64,000 nucleotides of DNA, from assembly GCF_014947265.1 (NCBI RefSeq), contig NZ_JADCNK010000009.1, forward strand, positions 1 through 64,000, in the 5' to 3' direction. Positions 45,601 to 55,077 of the stretch are shown here, piece by piece. Below the pieces are notes generated by a model, which worked only from the letters and a program-made list of their open reading frames with translations, ran no database searches and was not told the origin of the DNA. Positions within the stretch are counted from its first letter, which is position 1. Every line of letters begins with the position of its first letter. The DNA comes from Pedobacter sp014947265 (lineage in GTDB: Bacteria > Bacteroidota > Bacteroidia > Sphingobacteriales > Sphingobacteriaceae). The position numbers and the translations under genes were made by a program.

Positions 45601-45855
45601 TTTTCCTTCCAAGAGCAAATGATGATTTAGATTTTGGAAGAAATCAGGCAATAGTATTATACAAAAGAAAATTCATAGTCTTTTAGTCGCCATAAGAAAT
45701 TCTCCATTTGAAGGCATTGGAAAACCCGAGGTATTAAAATATAATCTCACGGTAAGTAGTCGAGGAGGATTAATTCAGAACACAGAATTATCTATCAGGT
45801 TATGGAAGTTGAGCAAATTATTAAAATTCACTCCCTAATGGGAGATTATAAATAA
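45591..45855 (+). pseudogene. decayed YoeB/Txe-type toxin
   Basis: Frame 1 reads MEIVFLPRANDDLDFG, then a shift is needed to read KSGNSIIQKKIHSLL and NSPFEGIGKPEVLKYNLT. A second shift leads to a TAG where the conserved Trp of the WSRR motif should be, then SRRINSEHRIIYQV and IIKIHSLMGDYK with a stop at 45853-45855. The order and motifs match YoeB ribosome-dependent mRNA endonucleases. At least two frameshifts and one nonsense change mean that it is inactive. Confidence 0.82.
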
Positions 45856-45928
45856 TTAACATATTGATCCACACAATATATCAAAGCATTTCTCATAATA
45901 ATATAAACTATTTCTATATTTAACACGT

Positions 45929-45965
45929 AAATACCATTCTATTCAAATAGAATGGTATTTTTGTT
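45929..45965 (+). terminator. hairpin directly before tatC
   Basis: ATACCATTCTATT pairs with ATAGAATGGTAT around a short loop and a T run follows. The tatC ATG is only 7 bp after it, so the tatC promoter must overlap it or tatC is controlled by it. Confidence 0.7.
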
Positions 45966-45971
45966 TTCAAC

Positions 45972-46853
45972 ATGAGCGACACTAAAAAAAATCTACTTAC
46001 AAAAGCTATCGGGCAAAAGAGCACCACATTAGAGGCAGAAATGTCTTTTTTCGATCACCTGGATGTTCTCCGTAAACACTTAATCAGAGCCGTAATTGCC
46101 ATTGCCGTTTTTACCGGTATCGCCTTTTATTTCAACGAAGAAATCCTGGATAAAATAATCTTTGGCCCAAAAAAGCCTGATTTTTGGACCTACCGCATGA
46201 TGTGTAAATTGGCTGAACATTTTCCATCACTGGGTAAAGATATGTGTATCACCAAAATTAATGGTGAAATTATCAATACGGAAATGGCTGGTCAGTTTAA
46301 CCTGCAATTAAACGTTTGTGTAATGTGTGGTATTGTAGTCGGTTTCCCTTACCTATTATGGGAAATCTGGCGTTTTATCAAACCTGCGTTGCATGAGAAT
46401 GAACGCAAATCGGCCAGTGGATTCGTATTTTCCGCCTCTGTTTTATTTATTATCGGGATACTATTCGGTTATTTTATTGTTTGTGCATTATCTATTAATT
46501 TTTTAACAGGCTACACCGTGAGTTCTGAAATAAAAAATACATTTACTGTTGATTCTTATGTATCTTCTGTAGCCACTTTAACTTTGGGAACAGGTATAAT
46601 TTTCGAACTTCCTATTATTATTTTTATTTTATCAAAACTTGGTTTAATGACTCCGAAACTCATGAGATCAAGCAGAAGGTATGCAACTGTAATTATATTA
46701 ATTATAGCGGCAATTGTAACGCCAACGCCTGATATTTTAACAATGCTAACAGTAGCTACGCCACTATTCCTGCTTTATGAGCTGAGTATTTTTGTTTCAG
46801 CTTACATTGAAAAGAAAAAGAAAAAGGCTGATGCTGCTTTCTACGCTAACTAA
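45972..46853 (+). CDS. tatC: twin-arginine translocase subunit TatC
   Basis: The 293-residue inner-membrane protein has six predicted helices. It has the N-terminal MSFFDHLDVLRKHLIRA motif that binds twin-arginine signals, the conserved FIKPALHENERK loop, and the end VTPTPDILTMLTVATPLFLL. It forms the receptor core of the Tat system with TatA/B proteins encoded elsewhere. Confidence 0.95.
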   Translation: MSDTKKNLLTKAIGQKSTTLEAEMSFFDHLDVLRKHLIRAVIAIAVFTGIAFYFNEEILDKIIFGPKKPDFWTYRMMCKLAEHFPSLGKDMCITKINGEIINTEMAGQFNLQLNVCVMCGIVVGFPYLLWEIWRFIKPALHENERKSASGFVFSASVLFIIGILFGYFIVCALSINFLTGYTVSSEIKNTFTVDSYVSSVATLTLGTGIIFELPIIIFILSKLGLMTPKLMRSSRRYATVIILIIAAIVTPTPDILTMLTVATPLFLLYELSIFVSAYIEKKKKKADAAFYAN

Positions 46854-46898
46854 CAAAAACATTACGAATAGATTTTATAATTCTCTATAAATTTGACA

Positions 46899-47336
46899 AT
46901 GTCTGATACAAAAATTAAAATTGCTATTGGAGCAGATCACGCTGGGTTTGAATACAAAGAAATATTAAAAGATTTTTTACAGGATTACGAAGTAAAAGAT
47001 TTTGGTACTTCCTCAGAAAATTCTGTTGATTACCCTGATTTTGCACATCCTGTTGCCAGCGCTGTTGAAAGTGGAGAATTTACCTATGGTATTTTACTTT
47101 GTGGATCGGCAAACGGTGTAGCCATCACCGCGAACAAACATCAGCATATCAGAGCGGGTTTATGCTGGGAAAATGAAGTTGCCTCTTTGGTACGCAAGCA
47201 CAATAACGCAAACATTTTGTGTATCCCTGCCAGGTTTGTTTCAGAAGAACTGGCAAAAGAAATAACGACAACTTTTTTAACCACTGAATTTGAAGGTGGT
47301 CGCCATCAGAACAGGGTAGAGAAAATTTCGTGTTAA
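46899..47336 (+). CDS. rpiB: ribose 5-phosphate isomerase B
   Basis: The ATG at 46899 is preferred over the TTG two codons earlier. The 145-residue enzyme has IAIGADHAGFEYKE and LLCGSANGVAITANKH, in which Cys acts as base. It interconverts ribose and ribulose 5-phosphate. Confidence 0.94.
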   Translation: MSDTKIKIAIGADHAGFEYKEILKDFLQDYEVKDFGTSSENSVDYPDFAHPVASAVESGEFTYGILLCGSANGVAITANKHQHIRAGLCWENEVASLVRKHNNANILCIPARFVSEELAKEITTTFLTTEFEGGRHQNRVEKISC

Positions 47337-47363
47337 CAAAAAACTCAACTAACTATTATCATA

Positions 47364-48998
47364 ATGAACAAAAAGTTTTTAACCCTTGGTTTGGTATCAC
47401 TTGTTTCAGCAAGTTCCTTTAGCCAGATAAAGCCCCTTATACCGAATAAGGATGCGATAAAATTCAGCAAGGCGATTAGTCCGGAAAATGCTTACAAACA
47501 CCTTTCGGTTTTAGCGTCTGATGAATATGAAGGCCGTGAAACAGGCACTAAAGGCGCCTGGATGGCAGCAGATTATATCCGTGACTACTTCAAATCTTTA
47601 GGCCTAAAAGCCCCTGTAAATGGCAGCTATTTCCAAAAGATCGACCTTGTTAACGTTACGCTAAAAGAAAGCCATGTAACTGTTAACGGTCAGCCGAAAG
47701 AATATCAGAAAGATTATATCGTTTCGCCAAGCTTAATCAGCGATAAAGGTTTCACTTTTTCTACCGATCAGATTGTATTTATTGGTTACGGCCTCAAAAA
47801 AGACAATTACAACGATTTTGCCGGAACTGATATTAAAGGCAAAGTAGTGATGATGTTTAACGGCGGCGATCCGACGATTAAACCAGGTACCAGAATTGAC
47901 AGGGCAGCTTACCGTGCTATGTTGGAAGGAAGAGCAAAATATTTTGCAGAGAATAATGTTAAAGCCATTATCCTGATCGATCCAAGTGTAGATAGAATTA
48001 CCGAAAATAGCAAACAAGCTCAAAATAATGGCCGTGTAATGGTAAAAACCAATGCAGCTATTGAGGCTCAGAAGCAAAACGAAATTCCGCGCATTTCAAT
48101 CTCTGTAGCACTGGCAAACGATTTGTTAAAAGCAGCCAATACTACTGTAGCAGATTTACAAAAGAAAATAGTAGATAGTCAGTCGCCTTCCTCTCAAGTT
48201 TTAGATGTGCCTTTTTCAGCAAGTGCCGCTAAAAATGAGGCATCGGTTAGGTGCGAAAATGTTTTGGGTTATTTAGAAGGCTCAGATCCTGTACTTAAAA
48301 AAGAAGTATTAATTTTAACTGGTCACTACGATCATATTGGTTTAGAAACTGATCCAAACGCAAAAGACAAAATAAACAATGGGGCAGATGATGATGGATC
48401 GGGTACTACTGGAGTATTATTGATGGCGAAAGCCTTTACCGATGCCAAAAAAGCAGGTAAGGGTGCTAAACGCAGTATCCTTTTCATGACTGTTGTTGGA
48501 GAAGAAAAAGGCCTTTGGGGTTCTGAATGGTACTCTGAGCATCCTGTTTTCCCGGTAGCCAATACCATTGCTGATTTAAATACTGATATGATTGGCCGTA
48601 CTGGCGAAGAGTATTTGGGCAAACCAGATTCAGCAAACTACATTTATTCAGTAGGCTCTAGAATGTTAAGTAGCGACCTGGCTAATTTAAGTGAGCAGGT
48701 AAATGCTACTTATACCAAAATGAAACTGGATTACAAGTACGACGATCCAAAAGATCCTGAGCAGATTTATTACCGTTCAGATCATTATAACTTTGCTAAA
48801 TTGGGTATTCCAATTATCTTCTATTATGACGGCATGTTACAACAAGACTACCACAAACCTGGCGATGAAGTAAGCAAAATTAACTTCCCACTTTTGGCTA
48901 AAAGAGCAAAACTGACCTACTTTACCGCATGGGAACTGGCAAACAGACCTAAACGCCCGGCAGTAGACATGGACGGGAAAGGAAATCCAAAGAAATAA
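47364..48998 (+). CDS. secreted M28 family metallopeptidase with PA domain
   Basis: The 544-residue protein has a signal peptide (through SASSFSQ) and a PA-like insert at about 140-250. Its M28 catalytic domain contains TGHYDHIG, NNGADDDGSGTTG, GEEKGLWGSEWY, NTDMIGR and a final His in the RSDHYNFAKLGIP block. These supply all the zinc ligands and the catalytic Glu of aminopeptidases of this family. It likely acts in the periplasm on peptides. Confidence 0.93.
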   Translation: MNKKFLTLGLVSLVSASSFSQIKPLIPNKDAIKFSKAISPENAYKHLSVLASDEYEGRETGTKGAWMAADYIRDYFKSLGLKAPVNGSYFQKIDLVNVTLKESHVTVNGQPKEYQKDYIVSPSLISDKGFTFSTDQIVFIGYGLKKDNYNDFAGTDIKGKVVMMFNGGDPTIKPGTRIDRAAYRAMLEGRAKYFAENNVKAIILIDPSVDRITENSKQAQNNGRVMVKTNAAIEAQKQNEIPRISISVALANDLLKAANTTVADLQKKIVDSQSPSSQVLDVPFSASAAKNEASVRCENVLGYLEGSDPVLKKEVLILTGHYDHIGLETDPNAKDKINNGADDDGSGTTGVLLMAKAFTDAKKAGKGAKRSILFMTVVGEEKGLWGSEWYSEHPVFPVANTIADLNTDMIGRTGEEYLGKPDSANYIYSVGSRMLSSDLANLSEQVNATYTKMKLDYKYDDPKDPEQIYYRSDHYNFAKLGIPIIFYYDGMLQQDYHKPGDEVSKINFPLLAKRAKLTYFTAWELANRPKRPAVDMDGKGNPKK

Positions 48999-49012
48999 AA
49001 TTCAAAATACTT

Positions 49013-49040
49013 AGCCTCGACAAAATGTCGGGGCTTTTTT
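49013..49040 (+). terminator. terminator after the M28 peptidase gene
   Basis: A 10-bp stem with one G-T pair (AGCCTCGACA with TGTCGGGGCT, 3-nt loop) is followed by TTTTTT, 14 bp after the stop. Confidence 0.88.
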
Positions 49041-49074
49041 ATGCACAATGCCTTTTAGCGCCTGCATAAATTCC

Positions 49075-49082
49075 TATCTTTG
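49075..49082 (+). promoter_or_regulatory. -7 box TATCTTTG of the LutB-like/E1 operon
   Basis: This perfect TAnnTTTG match lies 69 bp before the ATG at 49152 and directly after a strong terminator. Confidence 0.65.
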
Positions 49083-49151
49083 ATGTTATAACGAAGTGGC
49101 TAAAAACTAAAAGCAGCTATTCTTCGTTACCCTATTACAAAATAACTATTG

Positions 49152-50537
49152 ATGAATATTGCCGAAGAATTTTTAGAGAAGTCTGACGAGAAAGCTTTCG
49201 ATCTACCGCATCGTAAAACCATAAATTATAATATTGGTAAATACAATGTGGCTGTTGAACGGGGCTTATCAAAATTCGAAAATTTAGAGGCATCCAAAAA
49301 AAAGGCACATGTAATTAAATGGCGTGTGATGGAAAATCTTGATAAGTTCTTACCCGAGTTCGAATCAAATTTTCAACGCCGTGGCGGTAAGGTAATCTGG
49401 GCCAATGATGCTGAAGAAGCCCAACAGGAAATCCTCAACATCATCAAAAGAAACAACGGCAAAACAGTTATCAAATCAAAATCGATGACCACCGAGGAAA
49501 TCCATCTAAACGATTTCCTGGAAAAGAACAACATCGAATCTTTAGAAAGTGATCTGGGTGAGTATATTGTTCAATTGCTTGGTCAGGCGCCATACCATAT
49601 TGTTACCCCGGCCATGCACCTAAGTGCAACAGATATAGCGCAGTTATTTCACGATAAATTTGGCACGCCTATCGATGCCACTCCTCCGCAGCTGGTACAA
49701 AAAGCAAGAGAATTACTTCGCGATAAATACCTGAATGCTGATATTGGCATTAGCGGCGGGAATTTTTTAATTGCCGATACCGGAAGTATTGCCTTAACGG
49801 AAAATGAAGGCAATGCACGTTTAAGTACTACTTTTCCTAAAATCCATATTGCCATAGTAGGTATCGAAAAGGTAATTCCTTCTATGGCCGACCTGGACCT
49901 GTTCTGGCCTTTACTGGCATCGCATGGAACGGGGCAAAACTTAACGGTTTATAATACTATTTTAAGTGGCCCGCGTCAGCCGAATGAAACGGATGGACCG
50001 GAGGAAATGTATGTGATTTTATTAGATAATGGCCGCACCAATTTATTGGCACAAAAAGACCAGAGACAAGGCTTGTACTGCATCCGTTGTGGTGCATGTT
50101 TAAATGCCTGCCCGGTTTATAAAAATATTGGTGGGCATACTTATAACACCACCTATAGTGGTCCAATCGGCTCGGTAATCACGCCTCATTTAAAAGGTAT
50201 GGAAGAGTTTAAACACTTAAGTTATGCTTCCAGTCTTTGCGGTAAATGTTCTGAGGTATGCCCCGTAAAAATCGATATTCATAAAATGCTCTTACTTAAC
50301 CGTAGAGATGCCGCTGCAGGTCACGAAAACGGCAAAAAAGAAGAAATTGGCTGGAGCATGTTCAGCAAAATGATGCAAAAACGCAAATGGATGGATTTCT
50401 TCGGTGGAAAGTTTAAAAACTTTATGCTCAAAAGTTTTTTCAAAAAAAGCTGGGGCAAATACCGGGAGATGCCTAAAGTTGCCGATAAATCTTTTGCGAA
50501 ACAGTGGGAAGAGCTGAAGAAAAGTCGGGAGTCCTGA
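49152..50537 (+). CDS. LutB-like iron-sulfur LUD-domain protein
   Basis: The 461-residue protein has an N-terminal LUD domain (about 60-290) and a ferredoxin-like part with CIRCGACLNACP and CGKCSEVCP for two 4Fe-4S clusters. It matches LutB of the L-lactate oxidation complex LutABC. LutA and LutC are not adjacent, so the exact role is uncertain. The last codons and the TGA stop are formed by a heptamer array. Confidence 0.88.
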   Translation: MNIAEEFLEKSDEKAFDLPHRKTINYNIGKYNVAVERGLSKFENLEASKKKAHVIKWRVMENLDKFLPEFESNFQRRGGKVIWANDAEEAQQEILNIIKRNNGKTVIKSKSMTTEEIHLNDFLEKNNIESLESDLGEYIVQLLGQAPYHIVTPAMHLSATDIAQLFHDKFGTPIDATPPQLVQKARELLRDKYLNADIGISGGNFLIADTGSIALTENEGNARLSTTFPKIHIAIVGIEKVIPSMADLDLFWPLLASHGTGQNLTVYNTILSGPRQPNETDGPEEMYVILLDNGRTNLLAQKDQRQGLYCIRCGACLNACPVYKNIGGHTYNTTYSGPIGSVITPHLKGMEEFKHLSYASSLCGKCSEVCPVKIDIHKMLLLNRRDAAAGHENGKKEEIGWSMFSKMMQKRKWMDFFGGKFKNFMLKSFFKKSWGKYREMPKVADKSFAKQWEELKKSRES

Positions 50538-50556
50538 GTCCAGAGTCACTAGTCAA
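50522..50556 (+). repeat. heptamer array running across a stop codon
   Basis: AAGTCGG, GAGTCCT, GAGTCCA, GAGTCAC and TAGTCAA follow with exact 7-nt spacing. The first two and a half units are the last codons and TGA stop of the LutB-like gene. The array also ends 11 bp before the next gene. Confidence 0.8.
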
Positions 50557-50567
50557 AATAACCAGAT

Positions 50568-52544
50568 ATGCAATTTAACAGAGGTGATAAAGACGACAAG
50601 TTCTTACTGAACTTATACAGAAAATTGCTTTACCCCCGGATGGTTGAAGACAAAATGCTCAAGCTACTGCGTCAAGGTAGAATTGGCAAATGGTTTTCGG
50701 GCATTGGCCAGGAAGCCATTGCTGTTGGCAGCACCTTAGCCATGCAAAGCGACGAGTATATTTTGCCTATGCATCGCAATCTGGGCGTTTTTACCTCCCG
50801 CGATATTCCTTTAAAAAAATTAATGGCTCAATGGCAGGGCAAAATTACCGGCTTCACTAAAGGCCGCGACCGCTCCTTCCATTTCGGCACACAAGATTAT
50901 AAAATCATCGGGATGATCTCCCACCTCGGGCCACAAATGGCCTTGGCTGATGGCATTGCTTTGGCTAATGTTTTAGAGAACAAACAGCACGCCACATTAG
51001 TTTACACCGGAGAAGGGGCAACCAGTGAAGGCGATTTCCACGAAGCAGTAAATGTTGCAGCAGTTTGGAATCTGCCTGTTATTTTTCTGATCGAAAATAA
51101 TGGTTATGGCCTTTCCACTCCAAAAACTGAGCAGTTCAGATGTAAAAACCTGGTGGATAAAGCCATTGGTTACGGCGTGGAAGGCATTCAGATAGATGGA
51201 AATAATATTCTGGAGGTTTATAATACCATTGATCAACTGGCGAAGGAAATCAGAAAAGATCCAAGACCGGTTTTGGTGGAATGCCTTACTTTTCGGATGC
51301 GTGGACATGAAGAGGCATCCGGCACTAAATATGTTCCGCAAGAACTTTTTGATGAGTGGGAAAAGAAAGATCCGCTAAGTAATTACGAAACCTATTTAAT
51401 TGAGCAGGGTATTTTAACTTCTGATACGATTATCGGCATTAAAATTCAAATTAAAAGAGATATTGAGCTGGAAGTTGAAGAAGCTTTTAACGAGAATGAG
51501 CCCATTGCTAATGCCGATCAGGAAGAAGCAGACATGTATTTCCCCTACTCGCAACAGGTTACTCAAGCCAATGAATCTTCAACCGAAAAACGATATTTAG
51601 ATGCCATCAGCGATGCACTTGATTTAGCCATGCAAAAGTATCCTAACCTGGTTTTAATGGGGCAGGATATTGCCGATTATGGCGGGGCTTTTAAAATTAC
51701 AGATGGCTTTACCGCTAAATATGGCAAAGGCAGAGTGCGTAATACCCCTATTTGCGAATCAGCTATTGTGGGTGCAGGCTTGGGCTTATCCATAAATGGT
51801 TATAAAGCGGTTGTAGAAATGCAATTTGCAGATTTTGTGACGGTAGGCTTTAATCAGATTGTAAACAACCTGGCCAAAACGCATTACCGTTGGGGCGAAA
51901 AGGCTGATGTAGTGGTGCGTATGCCTACAGGTGCAGGTACGGGTGCCGGGCCATTCCACTCGCAAAGTAATGAAGCCTGGTTTACTAAAACCCCCGGACT
52001 TAAAATCGTTTATCCGGCTTTCCCTGAAGATGCAAAAGGTTTGTTATTGGCGGCGATTGAAGATCCAAATCCTGTATTATATTTTGAACATAAATACCTC
52101 TACCGAAGTTTAACAGCTCCTGTTCCGGATGGTTATTATACTACAGAGATCGGTAAAGCCGTCAGGCTTGCCGAAGGAAGCAAGTTCGCGATAATTACTT
52201 ACGGACTAGGTGTACACTGGGCGTTAGATTACCTGAATCAATATCCTGAAAGTGAGGCAACCTTAATTGATCTGCGTACACTACAGCCCTGGGATAAAGA
52301 AGCGGTGAGGGCAGTTGTTAAAGCAACCGGAAGGGTTTTAATTTTGCACGAAGATACGTTAACAAATGGTTTTGGCGCCGAACTGTCTGCCTGGATTGGA
52401 GAGCACTGTTTCGCTTATCTTGATGCACCGGTAATGCGTTGTGCAAGTTTAGATACCGCCATTCCAATGAATAAAATATTAGAAGAAGATTTTTTGGCTA
52501 AAGCAAGATTAGCCGAAACGATTGATAAGTTATTAAAATATTAA
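50568..52544 (+). CDS. 2-oxoacid dehydrogenase E1, fused alpha and beta subunits
   Basis: The 658-residue protein joins an alpha-like half (about 1-310), with the thiamine diphosphate motif GEGATSEGDFHEA to IENN, and a beta-like half (about 340-658), with GQDIADYGGAFKIT and FADFVTVGFNQIVNNLAK. It resembles the branched-chain or 2-oxoisovalerate type. It would decarboxylate a 2-oxoacid and pass the acyl group to an E2 encoded elsewhere. This fused form is common in Bacteroidota. Confidence 0.92.
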   Translation: MQFNRGDKDDKFLLNLYRKLLYPRMVEDKMLKLLRQGRIGKWFSGIGQEAIAVGSTLAMQSDEYILPMHRNLGVFTSRDIPLKKLMAQWQGKITGFTKGRDRSFHFGTQDYKIIGMISHLGPQMALADGIALANVLENKQHATLVYTGEGATSEGDFHEAVNVAAVWNLPVIFLIENNGYGLSTPKTEQFRCKNLVDKAIGYGVEGIQIDGNNILEVYNTIDQLAKEIRKDPRPVLVECLTFRMRGHEEASGTKYVPQELFDEWEKKDPLSNYETYLIEQGILTSDTIIGIKIQIKRDIELEVEEAFNENEPIANADQEEADMYFPYSQQVTQANESSTEKRYLDAISDALDLAMQKYPNLVLMGQDIADYGGAFKITDGFTAKYGKGRVRNTPICESAIVGAGLGLSINGYKAVVEMQFADFVTVGFNQIVNNLAKTHYRWGEKADVVVRMPTGAGTGAGPFHSQSNEAWFTKTPGLKIVYPAFPEDAKGLLLAAIEDPNPVLYFEHKYLYRSLTAPVPDGYYTTEIGKAVRLAEGSKFAIITYGLGVHWALDYLNQYPESEATLIDLRTLQPWDKEAVRAVVKATGRVLILHEDTLTNGFGAELSAWIGEHCFAYLDAPVMRCASLDTAIPMNKILEEDFLAKARLAETIDKLLKY

Positions 52545-52563
52545 GAGCGGTTTAGTACCCTAT

Positions 52564-52621
52564 CGTCATGCTGAATTTATTTGAGCTTCTTTAAAGACCC
52601 TGAAATAAATTCAGGGCGACG
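52564..52621. repeat. 58-bp inverted-repeat element
   Basis: CGTC, CTGAATTTATTT and the inverse AAATAAATTCAG, GACG form the arms. It lies between the E1 and ade genes, and resembles the other GTC...GAC palindromes of this window. Confidence 0.7.
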
Positions 52622-52639
52622 ACATCAAAAAACAGAAAA

Positions 52640-54277
52640 ATGAGCAATTTCAAAGTCGAAGGGAATATCATTAACATCACAAAGCGGAATATTTTCTTTG
52701 GCGAAGTAGCCGTTGAGGATGGAAAAATAAAATCGATCTCCAAAATTTCTGAACAGAAAGAAGGAGCACATTTTATCTCACCAGGTTTTATCGATAGCCA
52801 TGTGCACATCGAAAGCAGTATGTTAATTCCAAGTGAATTTGCACGATTGGCGGTTGTTCATGGAACGGTTTCTACGATTAGCGATCCACACGAAATTGCC
52901 AACGTTTGTGGGATGGAAGGTGTAGAATTTATGATTGAAAATGGCAATACTGTTCCTTTTAAATTCAACTTCGGTGCACCAAGCTGTGTTCCTGCTACCA
53001 TTTTTGAAACCGCTGGCGCAGAACTGAATCATGATGATGTAAAAGCATTATTAGAGCGTCCGGAAATAAAATACCTGAGCGAAATGATGAATTTCCCTGG
53101 CGTACTTTATAAAGATGAAGAAGTTTTAAAAAAGATTGCTGCTGCTCACGCGCTCGGTAAACCTGTTGATGGGCATGCTCCGGGTTTACGCGGGGATATG
53201 GTTCAGCAATATATAGATGCCGGAATTTCTACTGATCACGAATGTTTTACTGCCGAAGAAGCTTTAGACAAATTACAGCGCGGCATGAAAATCCTTATAC
53301 GTGAAGGAAGTGCAGCCAAAAATTTTGAGGCGCTGATCCATTTGCTGAACGATTGGCCGGAAATGATGATGTTTTGCAGTGATGATAAACATCCCGATAG
53401 TTTAGTCGAAAACCATATCAATCAGCTTTGTGCAAGAGCAGTAGAAAAGGGAATTGATATTTTCAATATTCTTCAGGCAGCCTGCATCAATCCTATTCTT
53501 CACTACAAATTAGATGTTGGAACATTACAACATAACGATCCGGCAGATTTTATTGTAATCGAGGATCTAAAAAACTTCAAAATTAAACAAACCTATATTG
53601 ATGGATTGTTGCTTGCCGAAAATGGCAAAACAGTTGGAGATTGGGTAAAACATGTAGAAGATCGCGAATCGGTAAATCATTTCGATTGCAGTTTGAAAAA
53701 GGAAGAAGATTTTGTTTATCCCTTCACAGGACAAGAAGAAATCCTGGTAATCGAAGCTTTAGACGGACAATTGATTACAAACAGGTTATCTGCTAAACCA
53801 AAAGTTTTAAACCAAAATATTATTAGTGATCTGGAAAATGATGTATTGAAAATGGTGGTGGTAAACCGTTACCATGATGCTCCTGTTGCTGTATCTTTTG
53901 TAAAAAACTTTGGCTTAAAACAGGGAGCCATTGCTTCAAGCGTTGCTCATGATAGTCATAATATTATTGCTGTTGGTGCCGATGACAAGAGCATCTGTGA
54001 AGCGGTAAATTGGGTAATTAAAGAAACTGGTGGTGTAGTGGCGCTGGGAAAAGGAAAAAAAGAAGTTTTAGCTTTACCGGTAGCCGGGTTAATGAGTAAT
54101 CAGAATGGTTATAAAGTTGCTGAAAGTTATACTTCTATAGATCAATTTGCGAAAGATTTAGGTTCTACTTTACTTGCTCCATTTATGACACTTTCTTTTA
54201 TGGCTTTATTGGTAATTCCACACTTAAAACTAAGCGACAAAGGTTTATTTGATGGCGATGAGTTTAAGTTTGTGTAA
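52640..54277 (+). CDS. ade: adenine deaminase
   Basis: The 545-residue amidohydrolase has the metal-binding SHVHIESSMLIP and PDGHAPG-like blocks, DHECFTAEEA, and a C-terminal domain with VAHDSHNIIAVG and LPVAGLMSNQ. It converts adenine to hypoxanthine and ammonia. The length agrees with Bacillus Ade. Confidence 0.95.
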   Translation: MSNFKVEGNIINITKRNIFFGEVAVEDGKIKSISKISEQKEGAHFISPGFIDSHVHIESSMLIPSEFARLAVVHGTVSTISDPHEIANVCGMEGVEFMIENGNTVPFKFNFGAPSCVPATIFETAGAELNHDDVKALLERPEIKYLSEMMNFPGVLYKDEEVLKKIAAAHALGKPVDGHAPGLRGDMVQQYIDAGISTDHECFTAEEALDKLQRGMKILIREGSAAKNFEALIHLLNDWPEMMMFCSDDKHPDSLVENHINQLCARAVEKGIDIFNILQAACINPILHYKLDVGTLQHNDPADFIVIEDLKNFKIKQTYIDGLLLAENGKTVGDWVKHVEDRESVNHFDCSLKKEEDFVYPFTGQEEILVIEALDGQLITNRLSAKPKVLNQNIISDLENDVLKMVVVNRYHDAPVAVSFVKNFGLKQGAIASSVAHDSHNIIAVGADDKSICEAVNWVIKETGGVVALGKGKKEVLALPVAGLMSNQNGYKVAESYTSIDQFAKDLGSTLLAPFMTLSFMALLVIPHLKLSDKGLFDGDEFKFV

Positions 54278-54293
54278 ATAAAGTATCAAAAAG

Positions 54294-54377
54294 CGTCATC
54301 TCGACTGAAACGCAGTGGAATGGAGAGATCTATCGAGACAGATTTCTCGACTGCGTTGCACTTCGTTCGAAATGACG
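54294..54377 (-). repeat. 84-bp interspersed inverted-repeat element, copy 2
   Basis: The reverse complement differs from the copy at 34584-34667 at about 11 of 84 positions, with no gaps. It lies between convergent genes (ade and the SprT-like gene). Confidence 0.8.
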
Positions 54378-54422
54378 ATTTTTGAGAATTCTAATTGCAT
54401 TCAGAATGACAGCAAATCAATC

Positions 54423-55031
54423 TTATTCTACCACAAAAACCTCAGCCAAAGGATTAAACAGATACAACCGCTTATCATCTAAACAAACACAACGGTATCG
54501 CTTTCTAATCCTTTCTCCTTTGGTGAAACGCCTACCATCCTTAATTTTAAAGTTGGTATTAATGGGTAATTGCTCTAAATGTAAAGTCTCCGTTTTATTG
54601 CTGTCGTACTTTTTTAAGGCACGTGATAAGTGTAGATCAGAACAGCTTGAGGCCGCCGGATTAGACATATAATTATCAATTGCTTTATGAATATCATCTG
54701 GAAAGATATTCAGCTCAAAAAAGGGAACCATCATCCGTTGGAAATTCTTTTTCCATTCTGATCCATGTGGCTTTACCTTATTCTTAAAATCGTTCCAGGT
54801 GAGTAAATGCGCAAATTCATGTACAGTGGTAACCAGGAAAGCATAATGATTCAGGTTAAAATTAACCGAAATGCGATGGCCTTTGCCCTGATAAGGATGG
54901 CGGTAATCGCCCAGTTTGGTAGAACGGGTTTTAGCGATTTTAAATTCGCACTGAAAATAATCGATCCATTTTGCAATTAGCGGTGCCGCTGGTTCCGGCA
55001 TGTACTGCGCTAAAACTTTAACCTTTTCCAT
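54423..55031 (-). CDS. SprT-like zinc metalloprotein
   Basis: The 202-residue protein has the zinc motif HEFAHLLTW (HExxH type) with a second region KPHGSEWKKNFQRMM, which supplies the third ligand. This is the SprT/Spartan-like fold. The C-terminal zinc ribbon of SprT is reduced. Related proteases act on DNA-bound proteins, but this is not shown for the bacterial small forms. Confidence 0.82.
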   Translation of the reverse strand: MEKVKVLAQYMPEPAAPLIAKWIDYFQCEFKIAKTRSTKLGDYRHPYQGKGHRISVNFNLNHYAFLVTTVHEFAHLLTWNDFKNKVKPHGSEWKKNFQRMMVPFFELNIFPDDIHKAIDNYMSNPAASSCSDLHLSRALKKYDSNKTETLHLEQLPINTNFKIKDGRRFTKGERIRKRYRCVCLDDKRLYLFNPLAEVFVVE

Positions 55032-55077
55032 TTAACCGCAAAGTTCGCAAAGTTTTCCGCAAAGAAACAAAGAAAAG

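Noticed and set aside
30516..50556. CRISPR array
   Set aside because: The heptamer and direct repeats are too short and lack regular unique spacers, and no cas genes are present.
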